From Puia dinghuensis (GTDB lineage Bacteria; Bacteroidota; Bacteroidia; Chitinophagales; Chitinophagaceae), in the NCBI RefSeq assembly GCF_014642875.1, contig NZ_BMJC01000002.1:434001-498000 (forward strand): a stretch of DNA of 64,000 bases. The letters run 5' to 3'. Positions 17,798 to 26,467 of the stretch are shown here, in pieces. The position numbers and the translations under genes were made by a program. The stretch's first letter is position 1. The number at the start of each line of letters is the position of its first letter. The notes under the pieces are model-generated. The model made no database searches. It was not told where the DNA came from and saw only the letters and a list, made by a program, of their open reading frames with translations.

Positions 17798-20263
17798 TTA
17801 ATTGGAAAAATGCATCGCCCACTTGACACGCTGGTCCTTCACCTCTTCGGGCCCCATCACCCAAAGGGGATCGTATTTGCCCGCCGCCCACTTGTCGACA
17901 AAAGTATCATAATAGGGACTGCCGGGATTACCGCTCTGACCACCCGGATAGATCCCATACGCTTCGGTCTTATCCGTCAGCTGCACGATCATCCTCCAGC
18001 TGGGGCCATGTAATTTCTTGGCCGCATTGATACAATGGACACCCCCGCCGATGGGCAGATGGGTGCGGCTCAGCTCGGGTATCTGCAACAGGTGTCGGGC
18101 CCAGGTATCCTTGTTCTTGGCCCAGGTGAGCTTGTCATCTTTTGCAGCCGCCACCAGGTCGGGAATAGCCTGCAGGAAGGCGGTGGTTACCACCTGCTGC
18201 AACGTCTCCTTCTCCGCAGTATTGATATTGTCGATAAAGGAATAGGCAGAATCCCGGAGCAACGCCTCCAGCAGGGTGCTCTCATAAGGCCGCATCATCT
18301 CCAGGCTCGACTTCGAGAATTCATCGTCATAGATATCCTCGGTAAGATGGTTCCACCAATACTTGAAGATGACGGGCCCCTCTTCGTTGGGATCATCGTT
18401 CAAATTCCAGGTGCGGAAGATATTCAGGTAGTTCTTCTCATCTTCGCTAAGCCGGGCCTCATGGATATTGCGCAGCAGCAAGGGCCGGGCCATCTCCGCA
18501 AAAATGTCGTAGTTGCACGTTTGCATCGTCATCATATCGGCCGGGGTAATGGAGTTCATGTCGCTTAGCTTGCGGTTGATGATCAGCCCGCGATATTCCG
18601 GGTACCCTGCCCCCAGGTAATAGGGATAGGTGGTGTCCACCGGAATTTGGTTGGCGCTGCTGACGAATCCGCGGCCATTGTCGTCGTTGTCCAGCAGCAT
18701 GGTTGGATTCTCTTCCTGCTTGATATTCCCCTGCCACAGATAGCTGCTATCTTCACCGGGCATGACAAATCGCCCCTGCTCCTTCCACTTGGCGGGAAAT
18801 TCCCCCTGTTGCCAGATGGCGACGACACCGCTCTTGTCGGCATAAGCAAAGTTCTGCCCCGGGCTCTTAAAGGTGAGAATGGCATCCTTATAATCCGAAT
18901 AGCTGCGCATCGACTGAAACCTGCTAAAGGTCCTTAGCTCGTTGGAAGGGTCGGCCGGCTTCCAATGAACCGCATAGCTGCGGGTGTTGGTCTCATCGGA
19001 AAAGCCGGGGAAGGTCGGGTCGTACATCACCGGACCGAAAACAGTCGTCGCCACCGAATCATAGAAGGGTAACCCATCTTTCACCAGGATGGTATCCACC
19101 CGCATCTCTGCCGGTACCCATTTCCCATTATACCAGTATTCCTGGCGGCTCTCGTCTTTGAACTTTATCGAATAATAGTCGCGCACATCCCGCTCGGCAT
19201 TGGTGATGCCCCAGGCGCAGCTGTCGTTGAATCCGATGATGACATAGGGCGCGCCGGGGAAGGATACCCCATAGACATTATAATCGGGGGTGTGTATCTG
19301 CATCTGGTACCAGATAGCCGGGAGATTGGTGCTGAGATGGGGGTCGTTGCAAAGGATCGGCCTGCCGCTAAGCGTCTTCTTCCCGCTGACAGCCCAGTTG
19401 TTGCTGCCGTTGTCCTTGTCGGGCTTCGACTCCGCCGCCGTCACCGTCATGGGATGGCCGAGATATAGGCTATCCACCGTAGCCGGCTCCTTTAGCAAAA
19501 GTGCAGGTGGCTGAAAGTGCGTCCCCTTCGGGATGATAGGGTCTGCACTATCCTGCGTCTCGGGATAGAGCTTGGCAAAATCCTCCTTGCTGAAAAAACT
19601 CCGGGCATTAGTCATCTCGAAATCATTGTCATGCCCGGCAAGATCATAGGCCATGTATTTGACAAAAAGCGCCGTCTTGAGATTGGTCCAGGGCTCGGGG
19701 GAATAATTGAGCAGCTTGTATTCGAACGGCAGCTCGCTGGCCTTCAATTGGCTGGTATAGGCGTTGACTCCGGCCGTGTAAGCGTCGCAATCCGCCTTGA
19801 CAGTGCTGTCTTTCTCCATCTCCGCAAGAGCCGCCCTGGCCGCGGTCACCATGCCCAGGCGACGCATGCTACGGTCGTATTTGATATAGTTGTTGTCCGG
19901 GCCCGGCCCAAGAAATTCGCTCACCCGGCCCGCTGCGGCAAAAGTCTGGAACTCCATCTGCCAGAGCCTGAATTTGGCATGCAGATATCCCTGGATATAA
20001 CAGGCATCATTCTGGCTGGCTGCAAAAACATGGGGGATCAGGTTCTCATCAAAATAAACATCCCCCTTCCCTTTCAATCCCGGCAGCGACACCTGCTCGT
20101 CGATATGTTGACCCACCGGCTCGGCATTCTGCCAAAATCCATGTTGGGGACTCAGAAACTGGCCAAAAGGCGGTGTCTTCTTCAAGCCACCCCATTGTCG
20201 GTTCAAGCAAATGATAAGGCCGGTGGTCAGGATAAGCGAAAGGAGGAAGGGGATAATTCTCAT
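17798..20263 (-). CDS. Penicillin acylase-family Ntn hydrolase
   Basis: An 821-residue precursor. The signal or anchor segment lies at 1-20. The alpha subunit (about 25-280) is followed by an acidic/Lys linker and the nucleophile block DNGSNNWAVSGKKT, where Ser287 would become the N-terminal nucleophile of the beta subunit after autocatalytic cleavage. Downstream NDPHLSTNLPAIWYQ is the typical beta-subunit motif after the nucleophile. The family hydrolyses amide bonds (penicillins, acyl-homoserine lactones, N-acyl amino acids) in the periplasm. The length and arrangement are normal. Substrate specificity cannot be read from sequence. A small membrane protein gene follows 13 bp downstream. Confidence 0.92.
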   Translation of the reverse strand: MRIIPFLLSLILTTGLIICLNRQWGGLKKTPPFGQFLSPQHGFWQNAEPVGQHIDEQVSLPGLKGKGDVYFDENLIPHVFAASQNDACYIQGYLHAKFRLWQMEFQTFAAAGRVSEFLGPGPDNNYIKYDRSMRRLGMVTAARAALAEMEKDSTVKADCDAYTAGVNAYTSQLKASELPFEYKLLNYSPEPWTNLKTALFVKYMAYDLAGHDNDFEMTNARSFFSKEDFAKLYPETQDSADPIIPKGTHFQPPALLLKEPATVDSLYLGHPMTVTAAESKPDKDNGSNNWAVSGKKTLSGRPILCNDPHLSTNLPAIWYQMQIHTPDYNVYGVSFPGAPYVIIGFNDSCAWGITNAERDVRDYYSIKFKDESRQEYWYNGKWVPAEMRVDTILVKDGLPFYDSVATTVFGPVMYDPTFPGFSDETNTRSYAVHWKPADPSNELRTFSRFQSMRSYSDYKDAILTFKSPGQNFAYADKSGVVAIWQQGEFPAKWKEQGRFVMPGEDSSYLWQGNIKQEENPTMLLDNDDNGRGFVSSANQIPVDTTYPYYLGAGYPEYRGLIINRKLSDMNSITPADMMTMQTCNYDIFAEMARPLLLRNIHEARLSEDEKNYLNIFRTWNLNDDPNEEGPVIFKYWWNHLTEDIYDDEFSKSSLEMMRPYESTLLEALLRDSAYSFIDNINTAEKETLQQVVTTAFLQAIPDLVAAAKDDKLTWAKNKDTWARHLLQIPELSRTHLPIGGGVHCINAAKKLHGPSWRMIVQLTDKTEAYGIYPGGQSGNPGSPYYDTFVDKWAAGKYDPLWVMGPEEVKDQRVKWAMHFSN

Positions 20264-20383
20264 ACCACGGTTATTATGGTTTTATTGGTCGGCTAAAAAT
20301 AGGCTATTTTTCAATATCCCCACAAGTGGTAATACCACAAAATGGTATTGTCTGATTGCGTGTTTCGTCTCATTTTTGTGTAG

Positions 20384-20469
20384 GTAAAAACAACGTACTC
20401 TTTAATTTAGTTCAGGTGGTTCAGGTAGATGAATAGGCCGGTCTCAGCAATGAGTCGGCTTATTTTTTT
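20384..20469 (+). ncRNA. Candidate small RNA with its own promoter and terminator
   Basis: On the plus strand TTG (20348-20350), a 20-nt spacer and CATTTTTG (20371-20378, one mismatch to TAnnTTTG) form a plausible promoter. About 50 nt downstream a hairpin (20432-20464; arms AATAGGCCG and CGGCTTATT with inner pairs CTCA/TGAG and a GCAA loop) is followed by a T7 tract. No plus-strand gene lies upstream, and on the minus strand the hairpin has no T tract, so it is not a good bioF terminator. The transcript would be about 86 nt and contains a TTCAGGT direct repeat. The last ten bases are antisense to the bioF 3' end. A 26-codon reading frame from ATG 20429 is an alternative. Confidence 0.35.
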
Positions 20470-21575
20470 AACAATCCTGTTAGCCTGTCCACCTCTTCCT
20501 CCGTATTAAAGGAATGTAGTACGATCCTTAACCGCTCGCTTCCCTTCGGCACAGTAGGATACAATATCGGCCGGATATCCAATCCCGCCGCCTGCAGCCT
20601 GTCCGCCAGCGCCCTGGCAGCATTATTACCCGGCACGATCACCACCTGTATCGGCGTCCGGCTGTCCAGCCGTTCATAACCGATAGCCGTATCCCGCCAC
20701 CGGTCGATAAGCCGCTGCAATTGCTCCCGCTGCGCTTGCAGTTCCGGCAACAACGTATAGGCGGCAGCGATGGCCCGCACACTGGCTGGAGGCAACGCCG
20801 TCGTATAGATAAAACTCCGCGAAAAATTTATCAGGTAATCCCGAAGCAGCGGACTCCCCAGCACAATGGCGCCATGACAACCCACCGCCTTGCCAAATGT
20901 ATGGATACGCGCAAAACATTCGTCCTGCAGCCCAAGCGCCTGCACAAGCCCCTCCCCTTTCTCCCCGATGACACCCGTCGCATGCGCCTCGTCGACGATG
21001 AGATGTGCATCATACCTGCGGCACAACGCAACCATTGCCGCAAGCGGCGCCTCGTCCCCGTCCATCGAGAACACCGACTCCGTCACGACAAAAATGTTCG
21101 GCGCCGCAGCCGCAGCCAATCGCTTCTCCAACTCCCCGCAATCATTATGCGCAAATCCAAATGACTGCGCAAACGATAGGCGCATCCCATCCCTTATGGA
21201 AGCATGACTCAACGCATCATACAACACCACATCTCCCCGCTGCGGGATACAGCTCAACACCCCCACATTCGCATCATATCCCGAATTGTAGATCAGGCCC
21301 GCCGGCGCCGAATGAAAGACCGCCAACTGCCGCTCTGTCTCTTCGACCAATGAATAATTTCCCGCCAGAAGCCGCGACCCGCCACTGCCATGCGCCAGGG
21401 GGGCCATTCCCTCACCCGCCGGCCCAAACCCCCGCTCCAGCAACCCATCTCTCACCACCCCCAGATAATCGTTAGAACAAAAATCCACCTTCCCCTCCGG
21501 CAGCCGCAACTGCCGGAAAGCCGCATTCTCCCGCCGTTCGGTCAATTTCCTGTTCAAAAAGCTATCGTTCTGCAT
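20460..21575 (-). CDS. bioF: 8-amino-7-oxononanoate synthase-type alpha-oxoamine synthase
   Basis: A 371-residue PLP enzyme. Motifs in order: FCSNDYLG (32-39), GSGGSRLLAGN (63-73), the DEAHATG cofactor-binding loop (195-201) and the Schiff-base lysine in HTFGKAVGCHGA (Lys229). The family condenses pimeloyl-ACP/CoA with alanine in biotin synthesis. It is slightly shorter than typical BioF and no other biotin gene is nearby, so another alpha-oxoamine synthase role is possible. Start ATG 21575 is 14 nt downstream of an exact -7 box; the frame stays open far upstream, but that region is antisense to miaE and is not coding. Confidence 0.85.
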   Translation of the reverse strand: MQNDSFLNRKLTERRENAAFRQLRLPEGKVDFCSNDYLGVVRDGLLERGFGPAGEGMAPLAHGSGGSRLLAGNYSLVEETERQLAVFHSAPAGLIYNSGYDANVGVLSCIPQRGDVVLYDALSHASIRDGMRLSFAQSFGFAHNDCGELEKRLAAAAAPNIFVVTESVFSMDGDEAPLAAMVALCRRYDAHLIVDEAHATGVIGEKGEGLVQALGLQDECFARIHTFGKAVGCHGAIVLGSPLLRDYLINFSRSFIYTTALPPASVRAIAAAYTLLPELQAQREQLQRLIDRWRDTAIGYERLDSRTPIQVVIVPGNNAARALADRLQAAGLDIRPILYPTVPKGSERLRIVLHSFNTEEEVDRLTGLLKK

Positions 21576-21589
21576 GCCAAAATTTCGGA

Positions 21590-21597
21590 CAAACGTA
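21590..21597 (-). promoter_or_regulatory. -7 promoter box of bioF
   Basis: The minus strand reads TACGTTTG, an exact TAnnTTTG match, 14 nt before the bioF ATG. A near-match for the opposite gene miaE (TAATTTCG, 21600-21607) lies immediately beside it, so the two divergent promoters are nearly back to back in 36 bp. Confidence 0.5.
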
Positions 21598-21611
21598 CGT
21601 AATTTCGCCCC

Positions 21612-22220
21612 ATGGAAACGTCCACCGGCCAAAAGAACATCCTCGGCCTGCAACTCCCTACCGATCCACGCTGGGTCGATCTCGCCGGCATCTCGCTTGC
21701 CGCCATCCTCACCGACCACGCCTGGTGCGAACAAAAAGCCGCTACCAGCTGCATCTCGCTGATCCAGCGGTACTCCGACAAAGACCGCCTCGTAAACGAC
21801 CTCTCCCCCATCGTCACCGAAGAATGGGGGCACTTCCGGCTGGTAATAGCCGAACTCCAACGCCGCGACCTCAAACTCGGCCGTCAGCGCAAAGACCAAT
21901 ACGTCAACCAACTGATGGAATTTGAAAAAAAAGGCGCTACTGAGGAAGAACGCCTGCTCGATCGGCTGCTCATCTTCGCCCTCATCGAAGCCCGCAGCTG
22001 CGAACGCTTCAAACGCCTCAGCGAAGGTCTCGACGACCCCTATCTCCGGCAGTTCTACCGCCGCTTCATGGAAAGCGAAGCCGGTCACTATCATCTCTTC
22101 ATCGAACTCGCAGAATTCTACATCGAAAAGGAAACCGTCCGACGCCGCTGGAAGGAATGGCTGGACTATGAAGCAGACATAATGCGCTCGCTCGAAGTCC
22201 GCGGCGATCGGATTCACTAG
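21612..22220 (+). CDS. miaE: tRNA-(ms2io6A)-hydroxylase MiaE
   Basis: A 202-residue, all-helical di-iron protein of ferritin-like fold. Ligand-bearing segments are visible in the expected order: DHAWCEQKAA (near 38), EEWGHF (near 71), EARSCERF (near 127) and ESEAGHYHLF (near 155). MiaE hydroxylates the isopentenyl group of ms2i6A37 in tRNA with O2. Its substrate requires MiaA and MiaB, which are not in the window. Together with TrhO this makes two oxygen-dependent tRNA hydroxylases within 10 kb. Confidence 0.94.
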   Translation: METSTGQKNILGLQLPTDPRWVDLAGISLAAILTDHAWCEQKAATSCISLIQRYSDKDRLVNDLSPIVTEEWGHFRLVIAELQRRDLKLGRQRKDQYVNQLMEFEKKGATEEERLLDRLLIFALIEARSCERFKRLSEGLDDPYLRQFYRRFMESEAGHYHLFIELAEFYIEKETVRRRWKEWLDYEADIMRSLEVRGDRIH

Positions 22221-22249
22221 CGGCCTCCCGTCACCGCCCAACCGCGCCA

Positions 22250-22942
22250 CTATCCCTCTACCCCAAACCGCTGCAAATACAACTCCACAAACTCTCCCAC
22301 CCGCTTGCGCCGGTATTGCATCACCCACCGCGGATGCGGCAACGGCACTATCTCCTTGAAAAACCCATGCCGCTGATTGATCTTGCTGAAATACTTGAAA
22401 TTCTCCCCCTCCCCCAGGCAAAAGCAGCGCTCCCGCGTCGTGGGCATCGTCTCCAGCTGCCGCCGGATACACTGTAGCATAAATGGCTCGAAATCCCGTA
22501 GTAGCTCCTTATCGTCGTAGTAATTCAGGTTCTTCCCATTCCGCACAAACCCCAGCGGCGACATCGCCGTAAAAAAGAAATCCCCGTAAAAAGCATCTAC
22601 TCCACCATAACCATCGATCATCGCATAGACAAACTCCGAGGACAGCTCCGCCTTTCGCTTCATCTCGTTCGGGATCCTGCATTCCTCAGCCAGCCTTATC
22701 GGATCGGTAAAAGGTACACCCGTCACCCCCGCACCATGTCGCCCCGGGTTGATGCCGAAAATAAAGCTCCGCGGCCTGTCATCACTGTAAAACTTCCGGT
22801 AAAACTGCGTGGTCAGCCCCCACGTCGCCGCTTCCTTATACGGATTCATGATGGAGATGCCATCACCCATCGCGAAACGCGGCCGCAAATGCTGATAAAA
22901 GTCCAATATCGCCTCCGCCTGGGTAGCAAAACTCTTAGCCAT
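22250..22942 (-). CDS. SMUG2-type uracil-DNA glycosylase family protein
   Basis: A 230-residue protein. FIFGINPGRHGAGVTGVPFTD (about 60-80) holds the family motif 1 (G-x-N-P-G of SMUG enzymes), and LPHPRWVMQYRRKR near the C-terminus is the motif 2 region with the His-Pro that stabilises the flipped base. The SMUG2 clade was described from Bacteroidota and removes deaminated bases from DNA. The start ATG 22942 is preceded by a near -7 box (TATCTTTA). The gene is monocistronic, convergent with miaE. Confidence 0.85.
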   Translation of the reverse strand: MAKSFATQAEAILDFYQHLRPRFAMGDGISIMNPYKEAATWGLTTQFYRKFYSDDRPRSFIFGINPGRHGAGVTGVPFTDPIRLAEECRIPNEMKRKAELSSEFVYAMIDGYGGVDAFYGDFFFTAMSPLGFVRNGKNLNYYDDKELLRDFEPFMLQCIRRQLETMPTTRERCFCLGEGENFKYFSKINQRHGFFKEIVPLPHPRWVMQYRRKRVGEFVELYLQRFGVEG

Positions 22943-22989
22943 GCCTGTAAAGATAGGATGCTAATCCATATCTCGCCCCCGCCATCGCT

Positions 22990-25431
22990 TTAATCCCTGT
23001 CTACGCCTGCCGCCTTGACAAACGCAGCCCGCACCGGCGCCGGAACCCGGGCCCCCTCGCCATGCACCGCCTTCCACAACATGGTATTCATGATGGCATC
23101 CGCAACCAGGTCTTCCTTCGAAAAATCCAACCCCTTTGCCATGCCCTGCAGTCCGCCCTTGCTCGGGTTCACATCGTTGAGATTCACCTGTTCGGGCAAC
23201 GTGGCAAATGCCGTCAGATTCGCTTCCGGGGTGAAACTCCGCCACATGGTGTTCGCCGCCGCATCATACTGGCTCATCGGCTGCATCCCCAGGATCAGCT
23301 CCATCGTATGCAACATCGAAGAAGTGGTATACATCGTATGATCGACAAAATGCCGCTTCACAAATCCACCGGCAATATAGGCGGGCGAACGATGGGCGTC
23401 GACATGGTCGGGACCATTCTGCGCATCATCCTCCAGGATAAAGACCGCACTCTCTTTCCAGATGGAACTCCTGCTGAGATGTTCGATAAGCATGCCCACC
23501 GCCAGATCATTGTCGGCAACATGCGCAAAAGGCGTAGGCCGGCCAGCCGCCGTCCCCTCGGTATGGTCCGTGCCCAGGCGGACGCTGTTAAAGGCCGGGA
23601 CAGCCCCAGCCGCCAGCAGCGAGTCGAACTCCCGCTCCCATTCCCGCTCCCGTCCCGTATCGGTGTAATGCAGGTCGAAATCCCGGAATGCCGGGTCGAA
23701 ATGTCCCGCCAACGAAGGTATCGCCGGCTTCCCGCTCCGCACAAATTCGCCATACGTGCGGTAACTCACACCCGCCTCCTTCGCCTGATCCCAGATATAC
23801 CGCTGGTTAAGCGTCGTCTTCCGGGAATAGATCTCGCCACCACGATGACCATAGGAAGAAGGCCATATCTTTTCCATATAATCCGTCGCATAGGCCCCCA
23901 TGCACCAGTTGTGTCCATCCGCACTGACCTCCCCGTCGACATAGAAATTATCCAACAGCACAAACTCCCGGGCCAGCGAATGCAGGTTGGGCGTCACTTT
24001 CTCGCCAAAAAGCACAAGGCTCGTATCCCCATTGCCCTCGGGCAGATCACCCAACACCTGGTCGTAAGTGCGGTTCTCCTTGATGATGTAGAATACATAT
24101 TTAATAGGTGAAGTCGCGCCAACCCTCGCTGGAATGGGGTTATTCGGCTCGCCGGCCTCGACAGCGGTGAGCTCGGTCGCCTTGTTGTACGGGGTGTTGT
24201 GAAAAACAGCCTGGCTGTAACCAAGCAGCTGCTCATCCGTAGGAATATCGATGATGCTCAGCGAACCCATCAGCAATCCCCCGCCGATGTATTGCTCGCG
24301 TACCCTTCCCGACCGGAGACTGTCCCCCTGGTGGAGAAAGACCCGCTGCCGGACATCGATAGGATTCGGTCCGCGGGGATTGGCAAAGGAGGAAAAACCC
24401 TTTCCGTTGGCTACATACAATTGTTTGCCCGTCACCCGCACACAGGTGGGATACCAGCCCGTAGGAATATACCCCTTCGATGTACTTTCGCCCGGTTTGG
24501 AAACATCAAACACCGCCAGGCAATTGTTATCCGCATTGGCGACAAAAAGCGTCTTGTCATCGTCGCTAAGCGCCACGCCATTAGTGGTAGAACCCTCACG
24601 CGAAGCGGGATACAAGGCGGCATTCAGCGTCTCGGTCACCGTCCGCGCCCGGATATCGATTACAGAGACACTGTTATCGCTTGCATTGGCGACATAAAGC
24701 ATCCTGCCGTTGTGCGAAAGACAAAGGTCATTGGGATGATCACCCACCGCTATGCTGTCGGTAAACCCATTCGCTTGGGTGTCATATACCAGTATCTTCT
24801 TCTCCCCCCAGATGCTGATATATAATTCTTTTTTATCCGGCGACAAAAGACAGGTGTACCCTTCGCCCCCCAACGGCAAGCGGCGGACGATCTTTTTTGT
24901 CCGCAGGTCCACTACATAAAGGCTGTTGTCCTCCTTTGTCACCGTATATAAGAGCGACCGTTTGTCGTCAAGCACGATACCCGTGGGCGACACCTTATTA
25001 GGTAGTCGGGCCCCAAGCACGATGGTGTCGGCTTTCTTCAGCCTGCCGTCGCGGATGGCATACCGGATGATCCAATTGTCATTACCGCCGGAGACATATA
25101 ACGATTTTTCGTCAGCGCTGAAAACGATGCCGCCCCAGGCAGTGCCGACCTCCACACTGTCCAGCTGTTTGCCCGCACGGACGTCGAATAATTGAATGGA
25201 TTGTATGCTCTGGCCGTTGTTGGTGACGGCAGCATATTTTGGACTGAGCGCGATGTTTAGCGGAAGATCACCCAGCGGAAGACTCTTGCCCACCGGTGTC
25301 AGCGACCATCCATTTGGCAACCTCACCCGGTTGGCTTCAATATCCCGGGCGATAGAGGAAGGACGTGGTCCCTGGGAAAAGCCGGGAAGAACCCCGCAAA
25401 GCAGGGCAATGCCGATCAGCGCCTTTGTCAT
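22990..25431 (-). CDS. YncE-like beta-propeller fused to alkaline phosphatase-fold phosphoesterase
   Basis: An 813-residue protein. A signal peptide (1-19, ending GFSQ) precedes a seven-bladed YVTN/YncE-type propeller (about 40-400; repeated blocks such as LYVANASDNSVSVIDI and LFVANADNNCLAVFDV). The C-terminal phosphoesterase domain (about 435-813) has IKENRTYDQVLGD, in which ENRTYD corresponds to the metal-binding entry motif, then ADGHNW and ILEDDAQNGPDHVDAHRSP, which carry the further Asp/His ligands. The fusion is recurrent in Bacteroidota and other phyla; its substrate is not known. It is probably periplasmic. ATG 25431 was chosen because it opens the signal peptide. Confidence 0.88.
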   Translation of the reverse strand: MTKALIGIALLCGVLPGFSQGPRPSSIARDIEANRVRLPNGWSLTPVGKSLPLGDLPLNIALSPKYAAVTNNGQSIQSIQLFDVRAGKQLDSVEVGTAWGGIVFSADEKSLYVSGGNDNWIIRYAIRDGRLKKADTIVLGARLPNKVSPTGIVLDDKRSLLYTVTKEDNSLYVVDLRTKKIVRRLPLGGEGYTCLLSPDKKELYISIWGEKKILVYDTQANGFTDSIAVGDHPNDLCLSHNGRMLYVANASDNSVSVIDIRARTVTETLNAALYPASREGSTTNGVALSDDDKTLFVANADNNCLAVFDVSKPGESTSKGYIPTGWYPTCVRVTGKQLYVANGKGFSSFANPRGPNPIDVRQRVFLHQGDSLRSGRVREQYIGGGLLMGSLSIIDIPTDEQLLGYSQAVFHNTPYNKATELTAVEAGEPNNPIPARVGATSPIKYVFYIIKENRTYDQVLGDLPEGNGDTSLVLFGEKVTPNLHSLAREFVLLDNFYVDGEVSADGHNWCMGAYATDYMEKIWPSSYGHRGGEIYSRKTTLNQRYIWDQAKEAGVSYRTYGEFVRSGKPAIPSLAGHFDPAFRDFDLHYTDTGREREWEREFDSLLAAGAVPAFNSVRLGTDHTEGTAAGRPTPFAHVADNDLAVGMLIEHLSRSSIWKESAVFILEDDAQNGPDHVDAHRSPAYIAGGFVKRHFVDHTMYTTSSMLHTMELILGMQPMSQYDAAANTMWRSFTPEANLTAFATLPEQVNLNDVNPSKGGLQGMAKGLDFSKEDLVADAIMNTMLWKAVHGEGARVPAPVRAAFVKAAGVDRD

Positions 25432-25452
25432 AAATATAGTAGTTGTGGAAGG

Positions 25453-25460
25453 CAAAATTA
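25453..25460 (-). promoter_or_regulatory. -7 promoter box of the YncE/phosphoesterase gene
   Basis: The minus strand reads TAATTTTG, an exact TAnnTTTG match, 21 nt before the start at 25431. It overlaps the stop codon of the upstream GSCFA gene, so the phosphoesterase can be transcribed separately from that run. Confidence 0.45.
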
Positions 25461-26465
25461 CTCTCCCGAAAAATAGCGCATCTCCTCTTCAAGGTTAAGA
25501 AAAGGATATCTTTCCGCCAGAGCGGCAGCCCGCTGATACTGATCCTGTAAGAACCGCCGGTGCGCCTGCGTCGAGGGCTGAAAGGGCTTGTGCTTCCGGG
25601 CGATGACGATCTTCTTCACCTCTTCCAGCAATTCCCTCGACCCCGCATCGAGACATTGCTGTACAAACTTCTCCAGCACGAATTGCGTCGCCGGATAGTT
25701 GGGATGCACCATATCCACATCGTAAAAGCGATAGTCCCGCAGTACGTCGATCACCAGCTCATACGCGGGAAAATACCAAAGGCGGTCGAATTTATTCACG
25801 AGATGATGCACCGCCTCGATAAGCCGCGCCTTGCTGCGGTTGTTGTCCACCACCCCATCGCGGATATGCCGCACCGGGCTGATGGTAAACAGCACCTTCA
25901 ACCCCGGGTTGAAATAGAACAATTGATACAAACAGCTGTCAAATGCCGAATTGATCTCCTCTATCGTCATTAAATGCTTCTGAAAGCTCTGCGCCGGCGC
26001 CCGGTGACAGTTGGCAACAGCAAGCCCCGCTTGCCCCCATTCGCCACCGGCCGACCCATTCTCCACCAACCGATAAGAAAAAGCACTCCCCAGCGTAATG
26101 ACCAGCCAGTCCGCATGCTGCAAAAACGCATGCGCCCGCTGTTGCGAAGCATTGATCCCCCGCAACACGTCGGCCTTATCTACGCCCGAAAAAATACTAT
26201 GATGCTGCCAGCTCTGCCACAGCTCGTTCAGATAGAACAGATCACCCTCTCCATAAACCTTCGCCTCCACGTAAGAGATCAGGCTCGACGCCACACTCTT
26301 CGGATCAAAGAGTATCCCATTGGGATTCTGTAGCACATCGAACTTCCATTCGCCCAGGGCATTCCCGATATGCTCCGTAAAGCAACTGCCGGTAAGCAAT
26401 ATCCTGTCCCCATACTTTATCGGCACAGGCAAGGACGGTAACGATATCGGTAATTGAAACTCCAT
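25458..26465 (-). CDS. GSCFA-domain protein
   Basis: A 335-residue protein carrying the name-giving motif LLTGSCFTEHIG near residue 25. GSCFA is a family related to SGNH/GDSL hydrolases; LVITLGSAFSYRL near 120 and VLFTISPVRHIRDG near 195 (Ser-Pro-x-Arg-His) fit the conserved blocks, and DMVHPNYPATQFV near 260 supplies the late Asp/His pair. It may act on envelope glycans as an esterase or acyltransferase (inferred). The stop of the upstream HMG-CoA lyase is two bases ahead of its ATG, so the two are translationally coupled. ATG 26465 is preferred over a TTG two codons upstream. Confidence 0.85.
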   Translation of the reverse strand: MEFQLPISLPSLPVPIKYGDRILLTGSCFTEHIGNALGEWKFDVLQNPNGILFDPKSVASSLISYVEAKVYGEGDLFYLNELWQSWQHHSIFSGVDKADVLRGINASQQRAHAFLQHADWLVITLGSAFSYRLVENGSAGGEWGQAGLAVANCHRAPAQSFQKHLMTIEEINSAFDSCLYQLFYFNPGLKVLFTISPVRHIRDGVVDNNRSKARLIEAVHHLVNKFDRLWYFPAYELVIDVLRDYRFYDVDMVHPNYPATQFVLEKFVQQCLDAGSRELLEEVKKIVIARKHKPFQPSTQAHRRFLQDQYQRAAALAERYPFLNLEEEMRYFSGE

Positions 26466-26467
26466 GA

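Noticed and set aside
20326-20338. GTGGT-AAT-ACCAC inverted repeat upstream of the acylase gene
   Set aside because: It is short with a 5-bp arm and could arise by chance in an AT-rich gap. Not strong enough for an operator call.
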